Shown piece by piece: positions 1 to 8,927 of a stretch of DNA of 64,000 bases (position 1 is the first letter of the stretch; every line of letters begins with the position of its first letter). A program made the position numbers and the translations under genes. The notes under the pieces were generated by a model. That model worked only from the letters and a program-made list of their open reading frames with translations, was not told where the DNA came from and searched no databases. Source of the DNA: Octadecabacter arcticus 238 (GTDB lineage Bacteria; Pseudomonadota; Alphaproteobacteria; Rhodobacterales; Rhodobacteraceae); the NCBI RefSeq assembly GCF_000155735.2, contig NC_020908.1, forward strand, positions 3,291,001-3,355,000. The letters are read 5' to 3'.

Positions 1-389
1 AGGAACCGGCGCAGCATAGCGTTGTTATGATGGCCAAAGCTCTCAAACTCGCCAAACGGGTCCGGCACCGATGTCAGCGGCAACTGCATATATTGCTCAA
101 GACGTTCCGGATTGGGCACATTGCTTGGCACTTTGCGCATGCCGTCCAGATCATCCGAAAAACAGATCAACCTTGTCGGGATATCTGAAATCACCTCAAA
201 CGCGCGGCGCACCATTGTCGTGCGGCTGACTTCACCGAATGTGCCGATATGGGGCAGACCCGACGGGCCATAGCCCGTTTCAAACAACACATGGTCCTTG
301 CCCGATACTTCGATGCGTTTGAGCAGCCTGCGCGCTTCTTCAAAGGGCCAAGCCTTGGACGTCATCGCCGCCGCACGCATATTGCTCAT
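1..389 (-). CDS. lysK: Lysyl-tRNA synthetase class I, N-terminal part (runs off the window)
   Basis: Charges tRNA-Lys with lysine in the cytoplasm. The visible about 130 N-terminal residues contain the class I nucleotide-binding signature [13 protein letters not shown] near residue 42, in the context typical of LysRS1 rather than the common class II LysU/LysS. The KMSKS loop and anticodon-binding part lie beyond the window start. ATG at 389 was chosen; a second in-frame ATG at 380 is possible because no strong ribosome binding site is seen for either. The gene is divergent from the TerB-like gene across about 190 bp that must hold both promoters. Class I LysRS is common in alphaproteobacteria, so it supports the taxonomic reading. 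Confidence 0.93.
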   Translation of the reverse strand, partial: MSNMRAAAMTSKAWPFEEARRLLKRIEVSGKDHVLFETGYGPSGLPHIGTFGEVSRTTMVRRAFEVISDIPTRLICFSDDLDGMRKVPSNVPNPERLEQYMQLPLTSVPDPFGEFESFGHHNNAMLRRF

Positions 390-577
390 GGGTTTTATCC
401 GTTCAAAATGGCCCGAACCCCAACGGTCCAAGCGCCTGCGCGTCCTATGCCACACAGCACAAAGGGTCAATAAATCAAAGCGCCCGCCAGATCATGCCAC
501 CATAACACTTCCCGTAACCTGTTGAATTTCTTACGCTCAACCCATAGATAATTACCAACAGAACAGGAGCCACGCGC
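390..577. promoter_or_regulatory. Divergent intergenic region lysK / TerB-like gene
   Basis: About 190 bp between divergent starts. The TerB-like gene has a usable ribosome binding site (acaggagcc just before 578). I see no clear hairpin, repeat or RNA gene here; it presumably holds both promoters. Confidence 0.4.
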
Positions 578-997
578 ATGTCCGAAACCCCTTCCCTGAC
601 CGCCCAAGACGCGCTTTGCGCCGTAATGATTGCAGTGTCGGCGAGTGACGAAAACATTCGCACCGCAGAATTGGTGAAAATCACCAACATCATCAACAAC
701 CTGCCGGTCTTTGCAGACTACGATTCAGATCACGTGCCGCGCGTGTCCCAGACCGTGTTCGACCTGTTTGATCAAGAAGACGGGCTTGATGCCTTGTTCG
801 GCTTGATCCGCGAAACGCTGCCGGAACGGTTGAACGAAACAGCCTATGCGCTGGCCTGTGATGTGGCTGCGGCAGACGGTGAAATCGCGCAATCCGAACT
901 GCGGATGCTCGAAGAAATGCGATATGAGTTGAACATTGACCGCCTGCACGCCGCTGCAATTGAACGCGGCGCGCGCGCCCGTCACATGACGCTTTAG
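578..997 (+). CDS. TerB-family (tellurite resistance TerB-like) protein
   Basis: A 139-residue soluble, mostly helical and acidic protein. The pattern of an N-terminal AVMIAVSASDENIRTAE segment and a C-terminal repeat of it (ALACDVAAADGEIAQSE) is the pseudo-twofold arrangement of TerB/DjlA-like domains, which bind metal through acidic residues. The family name comes from tellurite resistance operons, but solitary roseobacter copies have no proven role. No signal peptide or membrane segment. A good ribosome binding site (aggagc) precedes ATG 578. Its stop codon overlaps the convergent dacB end by 4 bp. Function is inferred from family only. Confidence 0.75.
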   Translation: MSETPSLTAQDALCAVMIAVSASDENIRTAELVKITNIINNLPVFADYDSDHVPRVSQTVFDLFDQEDGLDALFGLIRETLPERLNETAYALACDVAAADGEIAQSELRMLEEMRYELNIDRLHAAAIERGARARHMTL

Positions 998-2553
998 TCC
1001 GTCACCAGCACCTGATCGGTCGTGTCTTGCAAATCGTCATTGCGATACACCAGCCCCCAGCGTTGCAACAATCGCTGTTGCAACCGCTTGGCGCGGCGGT
1101 TCCACGCGATGGACCCTTCAGGCACTTCATCGCCTGATGCCTTGCCCTGCGCCCGACGCTCCAAATTCACCGCGAAGATTGTGAACACCAGATCGGACCC
1201 TTCGGCCGTTTTGATATAGCCAGCCAAGGCGCTGACAAAATTCAGCGTTCCAGTTTTGGCCCTGACTTCAATGGGGTAGTCTTCAAGGCGGTTGTTGTCC
1301 TGATCCGTCATTGCAATGCGACGCATGATCGGGCGCAGCGGTCCGTCAGGACCCACGGCCAACAAAATTTTGACCATGTCACCGCCACTGATCCGGTTCT
1401 GATCACTTAGCCCCGAATGATCGACAAAATCGCAGGTGATCCCGTATTTCTGACCAAGCCAACGGGTCATCTGCGCCGCTGACGCGTTGATATCCAGTGA
1501 CGTGGCGAATTTGGCTTGCGTGGCCGCCAGCCCGCAAACCTCTGCTGTGAGGTTGGTGGAATACAGCAGCATTTCCTGCAAAATTGTGCGCAATGTCGCA
1601 CTGGCATGCTGCGCCAACTCCGCACGATCTTGTGGCAGATCATCAATCACGTCAGGCGCGGGCAGCGTTAAGCCAGCCCTGCCCGCCAGCGTTTGGAACA
1701 CATCGCCCGCATAAAGTGCGGGCTGGCGCACCGGCATCCGCCGCGATCCACCATTTCCAAGGGCAGACCGCGCAACCGTCCAACTGTCCGGCGCGTCCGT
1801 GGCAAAGACCGGCGACCCACGGTCAACGATCCGCACCCGCGCCATGCTGACAGGCGGTCCGGGATTTTCCGTGCGCGCATCCAGGGTCACACGCCAGTCA
1901 CCACCGGACTGCGCCCATTCAAAATACACACGATTATAGTTCAGGTTCAGCCCGCTGACCGCCGGATTATAACCCAGATGGTCCAATTGCGACGGCTCAA
2001 TCTCTTCGGCGTAGGGCAGCGCACCGCGCCAACACAAAAAACGCCCCGTTACCTCGGTCACGCCAGACGCCTTCAGTGCGTCCGCCAACTCCGCCAAATG
2101 ATCGGCAGACAATGTCGGATCGCCACCACCCGCCAAAATCAAATCACCACGCAAAATACCGCCTTCTACTGGAGCAGTGGCATATATCCGCGTTACAAAC
2201 CGAAACGCCCCACCTAGCGCGTCCAGCGCATAAAGTGCGGTCACTGCTTTGGTGACACTGGCCGGCGGCAACGCAACCCCCGCATCGATCTGTTCCAACA
2301 TCTCCCCTGTGTCGGCGTCCGCCAAAACACAGCCAACCGTTCCGTCCAGATCGGCAGCCGCAATCATTTCTTCGATGGTTGCCCGCACCCGCGGCGCAAT
2401 CCTTGGGATAGGGCTGGTTTCGGGGGCAACGTCCACGGCTCCCGTCCGCCCGTTGGGGCGCGGCGACACAAGAGGTGCCTCTGCCAAGGCGACCCCAGCG
2501 GCGCTGGATAACAAACCGGTCAAAATAGCTCTGCGTGAAAACGTCACTGACAT
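994..2553 (-). CDS. dacB: D-alanyl-D-alanine carboxypeptidase/endopeptidase, PBP4 type (peptidase S13)
   Basis: Periplasmic penicillin-binding protein that trims or opens peptidoglycan cross-links. All three active-site motifs are visible: SVTK at about residues 99-102 (nucleophile Ser), SxN in YSTNLT, and KTG in RAKTGTLNF near the C-terminus. The 519-residue length fits class C PBP4 with its inserted domains. The N-terminus FSRRAILTGLL is twin-arginine-like followed by a hydrophobic stretch and an Ala-rich cleavage region, so export may be by Tat. It starts 9 bp after the nadD stop codon and is probably co-transcribed with it. Confidence 0.93.
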   Translation of the reverse strand: MSVTFSRRAILTGLLSSAAGVALAEAPLVSPRPNGRTGAVDVAPETSPIPRIAPRVRATIEEMIAAADLDGTVGCVLADADTGEMLEQIDAGVALPPASVTKAVTALYALDALGGAFRFVTRIYATAPVEGGILRGDLILAGGGDPTLSADHLAELADALKASGVTEVTGRFLCWRGALPYAEEIEPSQLDHLGYNPAVSGLNLNYNRVYFEWAQSGGDWRVTLDARTENPGPPVSMARVRIVDRGSPVFATDAPDSWTVARSALGNGGSRRMPVRQPALYAGDVFQTLAGRAGLTLPAPDVIDDLPQDRAELAQHASATLRTILQEMLLYSTNLTAEVCGLAATQAKFATSLDINASAAQMTRWLGQKYGITCDFVDHSGLSDQNRISGGDMVKILLAVGPDGPLRPIMRRIAMTDQDNNRLEDYPIEVRAKTGTLNFVSALAGYIKTAEGSDLVFTIFAVNLERRAQGKASGDEVPEGSIAWNRRAKRLQQRLLQRWGLVYRNDDLQDTTDQVLVTD

Positions 2554-2562
2554 CTCGAAACC

Positions 2563-3183
2563 CTATTCACCCATCGGGCGGTCATCAACCGCACCAGCAC
2601 TCCATTTGCCCGTTTCGCGGATCGCAGTCGATGACAATTGCGACATCGGCAGGTTGGCAAAGGCCCACTTAGGCGCATCTGCCTGTCCCAACAGCACCGA
2701 AGCCCGCCCGATCAGACGATCCGCACGGAAAATGCGCGCGGCACGTGACATGCAGGCCGAAATCCGATCCCCCGGTCGCGCCAGGACGCCCACAGGAACC
2801 CGCGCCATAATCTCGCGCCAGTCCTGCCAGCGGTGAAATTGTGCCAGATTATCCGCGCCCATCAGCCACACAAACCGCACGCCCGGGTAATAATCCTGCA
2901 ACGCCGCAATCGTCTGGGCAGTGTAGCGCGTGCCAAGCCGTGCTTCGATGTCTGTCACCGTCACGCGGGGATGCTGCATGACCGCTTGCGCCCGCGCAAC
3001 ACGATCCAAAATCGGCGCAGGGCCACGGATTTTCAACGGGTTAGCGGGGCTCACCAGCCACCACACGCGGTCCAACCCGAACCGCGTCAAAGCCGCCTTT
3101 GTAATGTGCGCATGCCCCTCGTGGGCCGGATCAAACGATCCACCCAACAATCCCACCACCTGTCCGGCGCGGGCAAATGGCAT
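2563..3183 (-). CDS. nadD: Nicotinate-nucleotide adenylyltransferase
   Basis: Converts nicotinate mononucleotide and ATP to deamido-NAD, the penultimate step of NAD synthesis. The nucleotidyltransferase signature [11 protein letters not shown] lies about 15 residues from the chosen start, and the substrate-binding run [17 protein letters not shown] follows mid-protein. ATG 3183 gives 206 residues, the usual family length; an ATG at 3198 adds five residues and a longer reading to 3273 is unlikely. It is upstream of dacB in the same orientation. The last step of the pathway, nadE, is also in this window at 21.4 kb. Confidence 0.92.
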   Translation of the reverse strand: MPFARAGQVVGLLGGSFDPAHEGHAHITKAALTRFGLDRVWWLVSPANPLKIRGPAPILDRVARAQAVMQHPRVTVTDIEARLGTRYTAQTIAALQDYYPGVRFVWLMGADNLAQFHRWQDWREIMARVPVGVLARPGDRISACMSRAARIFRADRLIGRASVLLGQADAPKWAFANLPMSQLSSTAIRETGKWSAGAVDDRPMGE

Positions 3184-3340
3184 CCCATCCCGTTGCATGG
3201 TGTGTCCATACGCAGCCGCCCTGCCAAAGGCAATTCCTTGGCGCCAGCATGCAACACCATCAAAAAAATCCAACGGCCATTAACCTCCGCAAAACTCTTG
3301 GGCGTTAACGTCGGGACGTGAAGCAAGTCGGGCGATATCA

Positions 3341-5206
3341 ATGACCACCTTCGTGGTACTATTTATAGGTCTTTTGGCCGTGGTGCTTATCTTGACACCA
3401 CTCATTATTCACCTCTCTCGCGAGGTCGGTATACTGCGCCTGACCCTGCACGACGCCCGATTGGAATTGGTCACGGCGGTGCGCGACGCCGATTATCACC
3501 GTATGGCCAGTGAACACGCGTCAGACGGCTTGGTCGTTCAGGATATGAAGGCCCGTATCTTGTGGGCCAATCCTGCCTACCTGAAGATTTTTGGCGTCAC
3601 GTTTGATGAAATTGTTGGGCGCAATCCGCTGGAATTTGCGCTCCCACCCAACGACGCCGTCTCGCCAGACGAAATAGAAGCCTTTCGGTATTGCGCCGAC
3701 GACCCACAGGATTGGTCACTTCACGAACGACTGAACCGGCACAATGACGGGCGTGAATTCTGGAACCAGATGAATTCATCATACAACCTCGCTCCAGATG
3801 GCACCCAAAACGCCATCGTCGTATGCCGCGACGTGACAGAACAGATGGAACAGAAGCAGAAACTGCATGAAACCAGCAATAAACTTCAGCACGAGGCGAC
3901 CCATGACGGCCTAACCGGCGTGCCCAATCGCGCGGCCTTCAAAACGTTCATCGGCGACGCCCTGCGCTCGGGTGACGGCACGCCAGTCGGGCTTTTGCAT
4001 ATCGATCTCGATAATTTCAAGGCTGTGAACGACACTCACGGCCATTCCGGTGGTGACGCCGTGCTCACCCACACCGCAGACGTCATCCGCCAAAACATAC
4101 GCGACAGCGATCTGTTGGCACGCGTAGGTGGCGATGAATTTGTCGTAGTCTGCCCGCAAACCAGCGACTTGGCCTTGTTGGATGACTTGAGCACGCGACT
4201 GCTCGACGTCACTTCAAAACCGTTCGCGTGGTCCAATCGGCTTCTTAAGATCGAGGCAAGCATTGGCGCTGCGATATCTCAATCCGAAAAAACAACCGCC
4301 GAAACCTTGCTCGTTCAGGCCGACTTTGCACTTTATGAGGCAAAGCGCACCGGTCGCAACCGGGTCGCTCTCTATGACGAAGACCTGCACGATCGTCACG
4401 CCTTCCAAAGCCGCCGCGCCATCGAACTTGCCAATGCCATCGACACTGGAACCCTGGATTATTGGTTCCAACCGACAATGTCGCTTGAGACGGGCCAGAT
4501 CATCGGTTTGGAAACGCTTGTACGCTGGGTTCACCCCGTTGATGGTGTGATTGCACCTGATGAATTCCTGCCTATGGTCAAAGAGTTAGGGCTAATGGGT
4601 GCCCTTGATTTGTTGTCGATGACCGCTGCCCTGACCGAGAAACGAAACCTCAACCACGCCGGATTTGGTGACATTGGCATTGCGTTCAACGCCTCCCCCG
4701 AATTGCTGAGCCATCCAGACTTTATCCGACGCCTCATCTGGGGGGTTGAAGCCGCGGGAATCGAGCGCGCGCATGTCACCATCAAAGTGTTGGAAACCAC
4801 CAATTTCGGCGACGCATCCGAAACGCAATCCCATGCCGCGATCATCCGCGATCTGCATGACGGCGGATTTCAGGTCCACCTCGACGATTTCGGCGTTGGC
4901 TTTGCGGGCCTGTCACACCTCGCGAAACTTGATGTCACAGGGGTGAAAATTGACCGCGGTTTGGTGACAAACCTGCTCAGCGATGCGATCAGGGGCAAAA
5001 TCGTGCGCAAAATCGTAGTACTGTCCAACGATCTTGGGCTCAATGTGATTGCCGAAGGTGTGGAGGATCAGGCCACCGCCACAGCGCTTGCGGGCATGGG
5101 CTGTGGTGTGATCCAAGGCTACTGGCTGTCACGCCCCCTGCCGCGCGACGACCTGCTTGACTGGTTGCATGATCGCCAACGGCAACAGCGCCCCAAGCGC
5201 GCGTAA
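3341..5206 (+). CDS. Membrane-anchored PAS-GGDEF-EAL cyclic-di-GMP enzyme
   Basis: A 621-residue protein with one N-terminal membrane segment (residues about 4-26), a PAS sensor (about 50-170), a short coiled linker, a GGDEF domain and a C-terminal EAL domain. The cyclase site is intact (RVGGDEF, about residue 263) and a canonical RxxD inhibitory site (RDSD) sits five residues before it. The EAL domain keeps the catalytic residues: E of LETLVRW, N of FNASPE, DDFGVG, K of VKIDRG, and EGVED, so phosphodiesterase activity is also plausible. Net activity cannot be told from sequence. It is monocistronic, divergent from nadD, and may link an unknown PAS-sensed signal to motility or attachment. Confidence 0.9.
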   Translation: MTTFVVLFIGLLAVVLILTPLIIHLSREVGILRLTLHDARLELVTAVRDADYHRMASEHASDGLVVQDMKARILWANPAYLKIFGVTFDEIVGRNPLEFALPPNDAVSPDEIEAFRYCADDPQDWSLHERLNRHNDGREFWNQMNSSYNLAPDGTQNAIVVCRDVTEQMEQKQKLHETSNKLQHEATHDGLTGVPNRAAFKTFIGDALRSGDGTPVGLLHIDLDNFKAVNDTHGHSGGDAVLTHTADVIRQNIRDSDLLARVGGDEFVVVCPQTSDLALLDDLSTRLLDVTSKPFAWSNRLLKIEASIGAAISQSEKTTAETLLVQADFALYEAKRTGRNRVALYDEDLHDRHAFQSRRAIELANAIDTGTLDYWFQPTMSLETGQIIGLETLVRWVHPVDGVIAPDEFLPMVKELGLMGALDLLSMTAALTEKRNLNHAGFGDIGIAFNASPELLSHPDFIRRLIWGVEAAGIERAHVTIKVLETTNFGDASETQSHAAIIRDLHDGGFQVHLDDFGVGFAGLSHLAKLDVTGVKIDRGLVTNLLSDAIRGKIVRKIVVLSNDLGLNVIAEGVEDQATATALAGMGCGVIQGYWLSRPLPRDDLLDWLHDRQRQQRPKRA

Positions 5207-5280
5207 CACCCCCCATTGCGCCGACCTGACCACACGCGTATTCACTGCACAAATACTCGCATTATCAGGGGAAACAACAC

Positions 5281-6936
5281 ATGGCCGCCTATCAATATGT
5301 TTACTTCATGGACGGCGTGTCCAAAACCTACCCTGGTGGTAAAAAGGTATTCGAAAACATCCGCCTGAACTTCCTCCCCGGCGTTAAAATCGGCGTCGTC
5401 GGCGTCAACGGCACCGGTAAATCAACCCTGATGCGGATCATGGCCGGCCAAGACAAAGAATTTCAGGGCGAAGCATGGGCGGCAGAGGGCGCAACTGTCG
5501 GCTATCTGCCACAGGAGCCAGAACTCGACGCGACATTGACTGTGCGCGAAAACGTCATGCTGGGTGTGAAGGCCAAAAAGGATATTCTTGATCGCTACAA
5601 CGAATTGGCGATGAATTATTCCGAAGAAACCGCCGATGAAATGGCCCAGCTGCAAGACGAAATCGACGCCCAGAACCTCTGGGACCTCGACGCGCAGATC
5701 GATGTCTCGATGGAGGCTTTGCGCTGCCCCCCCGATGACGCAGATGTCACGACGCTCTCGGGCGGTGAAAAACGTCGCGTCGCCCTGTGCCAACTTCTAC
5801 TCGACGCGCCAGATATGTTGCTGCTCGATGAGCCGACAAACCACTTGGACGCCGAAACAATCGCATGGCTGCAACAGCACCTCATTGATTACAAAGGCAC
5901 AATCCTGATCGTCACCCACGATCGGTACTTCCTTGATGCAATCACCAGCTGGATTCTTGAACTCGACCGTGGCTCGGGCGTTCCGCACGAAGGAAACTAT
6001 TCCAGCTGGTTGGAGGCAAAGGCGAAACGCCTGTCCAAGGAAGCCAAGGAAGACAAATCCAAGCAGCGCACGCTGGAACGCGAACTCGAATGGATGCGCC
6101 AAGGCGCCAAGGCCCGTCAGGCCAAATCCAAGGCCCGTATCTCTGCCTACAACGACCTCGCCAACCAGTCGGAACGCGAAAAGATGGGCCGCGCCCAGAT
6201 CATCATTCCCAACGGCCAGCGTCTTGGCAACAAGGTAATCGAAGTCGAAAACATGACCAAAGCGATGGGCGACAAGCTGCTGATCGAAAACCTGTCGTTT
6301 GAACTGCCCCCCGGCGGTATCGTCGGTGTGATCGGGCCAAACGGCGCGGGTAAATCGACGCTGTTTTCCATGCTCACCGGGCAGGCCGAACCAGATTCCG
6401 GCACGGTTAGTTTTGGCGACACTGTGCAGATGTCCTACGTCGATCAATCGCGCGACGCGCTGGATGGTGATGTCACCGTCTGGGAAGAAATCACCGGCGG
6501 CGCTGAGGTTATCAAACTCGGCGATGCGGAAATGAATTCCCGCGCCTACTGCTCTGCGTTTAACTTCAAAGGTGGCGATCAGCAGAAAAAGGTCGGCATC
6601 CTGTCGGGCGGTGAACGCAACCGCGTCCACATGGCCAAGCTTTTGAAATCAGGTGGAAACGTTCTTCTGCTTGACGAACCGACCAACGACCTCGACGTCG
6701 AAACACTGCGCGCACTTGAAGATGCCATCGTCGACTTTGCAGGCTGCGCCGTGGTCATCTCCCACGACCGTTTCTTCCTCGACCGTATCTGTACCCACAT
6801 TCTCGCATTTGAAGGCGACGCCCACGTCGAATTCTTCAATGGCAATTTTGGCGATTACGAAGAAGACAAGAAAAAGCGTCTTGGAACGGACGCGATGGAA
6901 CCAAAACGGATGAAGCATAAGAAGTTTGTGCGGTAA
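5281..6936 (+). CDS. ettA: Energy-dependent translational throttle protein EttA (ABC-F ATPase)
   Basis: A 551-residue ABC-F protein with two ATPase domains and no membrane segment. Walker A motifs are GVNGTGKST (about residue 40) and GPNGAGKST (about 353); the signatures are LSGGEKRR and LSGGERNR. The charged, coiled-coil linker (about residues 235-300) is the P-site tRNA interaction motif. EttA binds the ribosomal E site and gates the first elongation step according to ATP/ADP ratio. Length and linker fit EttA better than Uup or YheS. Strong start with Gly/Ala-free 5' end at ATG 5281 after a short 74-bp gap. Downstream begins the accessory patch. Confidence 0.94.
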   Translation: MAAYQYVYFMDGVSKTYPGGKKVFENIRLNFLPGVKIGVVGVNGTGKSTLMRIMAGQDKEFQGEAWAAEGATVGYLPQEPELDATLTVRENVMLGVKAKKDILDRYNELAMNYSEETADEMAQLQDEIDAQNLWDLDAQIDVSMEALRCPPDDADVTTLSGGEKRRVALCQLLLDAPDMLLLDEPTNHLDAETIAWLQQHLIDYKGTILIVTHDRYFLDAITSWILELDRGSGVPHEGNYSSWLEAKAKRLSKEAKEDKSKQRTLERELEWMRQGAKARQAKSKARISAYNDLANQSEREKMGRAQIIIPNGQRLGNKVIEVENMTKAMGDKLLIENLSFELPPGGIVGVIGPNGAGKSTLFSMLTGQAEPDSGTVSFGDTVQMSYVDQSRDALDGDVTVWEEITGGAEVIKLGDAEMNSRAYCSAFNFKGGDQQKKVGILSGGERNRVHMAKLLKSGGNVLLLDEPTNDLDVETLRALEDAIVDFAGCAVVISHDRFFLDRICTHILAFEGDAHVEFFNGNFGDYEEDKKKRLGTDAMEPKRMKHKKFVR

Positions 6937-7006
6937 CCACTGAGACTATTACGGTTATCAGCTGCAGCTGCCTCTAGCTTCAGCCCAAACAGTGATTGAG
7001 GTGACT

Positions 7007-7536
7007 ATGGATTTGGAAGAACTCGTAAAGAAGATTACCGAAAGCAGGCAACATTGCCACGTCTATCATTTCACCGATGAATGCAATTTTCCCCTAATAA
7101 AGAAACACGGACTTTTGTCCAAAAACCGAATGCGTGAGCTCGAAATTTGGCCAGAAGCGCCGTCTGGAAATCAGTGGAGTTGGGATGCAGACGACAACAA
7201 AGGCATATCTGACTATGTTTCCCTATGCATGACGCGGAACCATCCAATGAATTACATAGCAAAAAAGAAGAGCGAATTGAAACCCCTAGGTACCTTTGCA
7301 TTTCACCGGATGTCTTGCTGGAAGACGGTGTCCTATTTGCTACTGATATTGCGAATAAAACTAGTGTAGCACTGAATGAATTACGCTCTTCAATAAATAC
7401 TATCGATGTCGAAGTTCTCTATGATCGTACCGATTGGAAAGACGCAACTATTCAATCGCGGCTGAAGGTTGTTGAGCGGTATGAGATATTGGTCCCCCAC
7501 GGGATCGCGTTGTCTCGCATTCCAAAGGTTCATTGA
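7007..7536 (+). pseudogene. darT: DarT1-like DNA ADP-ribosyltransferase toxin, frame broken in an A6 tract
   Basis: The N-terminal frame reads VYHFTDECNFPLIKKHGLLS, then a CMTRNHPMNYIAKK segment; the C-terminal part, in another frame, reads ISPDVLLEDGVLFATDIA and ends with RYEILVPHGIAL. In order these match the DUF4433/DarT fold (HxT-like start, hGLls, the Arg-containing M-segment, the late Glu before LVP). The two halves join if the run of six A at 7261-7266 had seven: the frame then continues from YIAKK directly into EERIETPRYL, giving about 176 residues. ATG 7007 is preceded by GAGG at 6998-7001. As written, translation stops at 7369. DarT toxins ADP-ribosylate bases in DNA; assignment to type 1 rests on the neighbour. 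Low GC relative to flanks suggests transfer. Confidence 0.7.
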
Positions 7537-7537
7537 C

Positions 7538-8194
7538 TTGGCAACACGACCCATATTCATTCCTAGAGCCGACAGAGGTCCTTTAGTTGAAGTGCTTCCT
7601 GTAGATATTCAGTGGCATGGTGGGTTTTCGGTTTTGCAGAAGCAAAAGAATATTTTGGAGCTCCATGACAAGGCCAAACGGCTTGGAATCCACCCTATTC
7701 TTGAGATTTCAACAAAGTCGTTGGTTGAGGTTGGTCGGCGCCTGAGCGCCTTTAACCTGAAAATCGACGTGAATGGGACATTGAAGAGTCTCGAGAGCGT
7801 TTATCAGAGTTCAAAAGTATTTGCCCATTCTGGACAGCACGAACATCTAATGGACTTAGAACCTTTTATGGCTAAGAGGGAAGTTCACAGCCTTGGGCAG
7901 GGACCAATTGTAGCATTCCGGCTCCTAGGGGAAGAATTCCCAACAGAGCCAAAGAATGCATTCTATGACTGGCTCTACCTCAAAGCGATCACGCCTCATG
8001 AGGAATGGATAAAGAAGAATTTACACTACGCAGCGTATTCGGACATTGAATTCAATCCAAGTAAATCAATTAATTGCCAAGGAAGGGCAGTTGCAGAATT
8101 TCACGCATTATCTTTACGGAACTCTACCATGGATTGTGTGAACGATTTTGAGAAATTCAAAAATTTACTCCAGTATTCTCAACGTGACGAATGA
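7538..8194 (+). CDS. darG1: NADAR-domain antitoxin of the DarTG1 type (DUF6977-like)
   Basis: A 218-residue protein whose segments VDIQWHGGFSVLQKQKNI, LSAFNLK, SLESVYQSSKVF, AFYDWLYLKA and DIEFNPSKSINCQ fit the NADAR antitoxin family found behind DarT1 toxins. NADAR proteins remove ADP-ribose from guanine bases, undoing the toxin's action. The best start is TTG 7538, one base after the toxin stop codon (7534-7536), with AAAGG at 7524-7528; upstream in-frame residues are toxin sequence in another frame. The tight spacing implies translational coupling. The reading frame is intact while the toxin frame is not. Codon use and GC are lower than in neighbouring core genes. Confidence 0.78.
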   Translation: MATRPIFIPRADRGPLVEVLPVDIQWHGGFSVLQKQKNILELHDKAKRLGIHPILEISTKSLVEVGRRLSAFNLKIDVNGTLKSLESVYQSSKVFAHSGQHEHLMDLEPFMAKREVHSLGQGPIVAFRLLGEEFPTEPKNAFYDWLYLKAITPHEEWIKKNLHYAAYSDIEFNPSKSINCQGRAVAEFHALSLRNSTMDCVNDFEKFKNLLQYSQRDE

Positions 8195-8210
8195 GGCAAA
8201 CGAAACACCC

Positions 8211-8345
8211 CCCACTTCCGCTTCACAAACTCTGTCAAGATCACAATCCGCTGCCACTCGACCTTAACTTCAATATGCGCCGCATTCTCTGGCAAGAGCG
8301 AGATATTACGCAGAGCCCCGTGCACCGTTTAGCCGCCTTTTCGCG
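8211..8345 (-). pseudogene. Detached 3' fragment of a phnA-like gene
   Basis: About 130 bp that aligns, with roughly 80 percent identity by eye, to the last part of the phnA gene at 11294-11836 in the same orientation. On the minus strand about 35 codons remain in frame (RNISLLPENAAHIE then QRIVILTEFVKRK), after which the stop codon of the intact gene reads TGG here. Upstream of this piece the similarity stops and IS3 sequence begins at about 8376. It is a non-functional remnant from a diverged copy of the gene. Confidence 0.75.
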
Positions 8346-8432
8346 CGGCGTGACGCAGGCCCCCTCTGTCAGGGATGTTGTCCGCTGCTCTATTTTTCTC
8401 TAATTTTCAGGTGGGCGGATTAGGACAATGAC

Positions 8433-8927
8433 ATGGGATATTCACTGGAACGAAAAGCAGCTGTGCTGAAACGGATGCTTCCGCCGAACAACGTGGCCAT
8501 TCGGCAGCTTTCGCAGGAGGAAGGGATTTCGGAGGCGACGCTTTTCTCTTGGCGTGCTCAGGCGCGCAACAAGGGGCAGCTTTTGCCTGACGCTGATGCG
8601 AGCCCTGAGGGCTGGTCTTCACGTGACAAGTTTGCGGCGGTGTTGGAAACTGCTGCGCTGAACGAGGCTGACCTAGCAGAATACTGCCGCAAACGCGGCC
8701 TTTACCCGGCGCAGATTGCCATGTGGCGAGTTGCTTGCGAGCAGGCCAACGACTGGGACCGCACGAGTGCAGCACGTCTTGTGCGTGCGACCAAGGAAGA
8801 CAAGAAACGGATGAAAGATTTGGAACGCGAGCTTGCTCGCAAGGATCGCGCACTGGCCGAAACTGCAGCACTGCTTGTTCTGCGAAAAAAGGCCTCAGCG
8901 ATCTGGGGGGACGGAGAGGACGCATGA
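8433..8927 (+). CDS. IS3-family transposase OrfA
   Basis: A 164-residue DNA-binding subunit with two helix-turn-helix segments (around QLSQEEGISEATLFSWRAQA and LAEYCRKRGLYPAQIAMW) and a C-terminal leucine-rich coiled coil (about residues 125-155) for dimerisation. Its stop codon overlaps the orfB start as ATGA at 8924-8927, typical for translational coupling. The frame is intact although its partner is broken, so it may only act as a repressor or be inert. Confidence 0.85.
   Translation: MGYSLERKAAVLKRMLPPNNVAIRQLSQEEGISEATLFSWRAQARNKGQLLPDADASPEGWSSRDKFAAVLETAALNEADLAEYCRKRGLYPAQIAMWRVACEQANDWDRTSAARLVRATKEDKKRMKDLERELARKDRALAETAALLVLRKKASAIWGDGEDA

Noticed and set aside
5797..6630. Long minus-strand frame inside ettA, and similar ones inside the P1 peptidase gene (40923-41735) and the M20 gene (32771-33583)
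   Set aside because: Each lies fully opposite a well-recognised gene and shows low-complexity shadow composition.
7255..7300. Classical -1 programmed frameshift in darT
   Set aside because: No X-XXY-YYZ heptamer in the zero frame and no downstream pseudoknot seen; slippage on A6 or a plain deletion explains it better.
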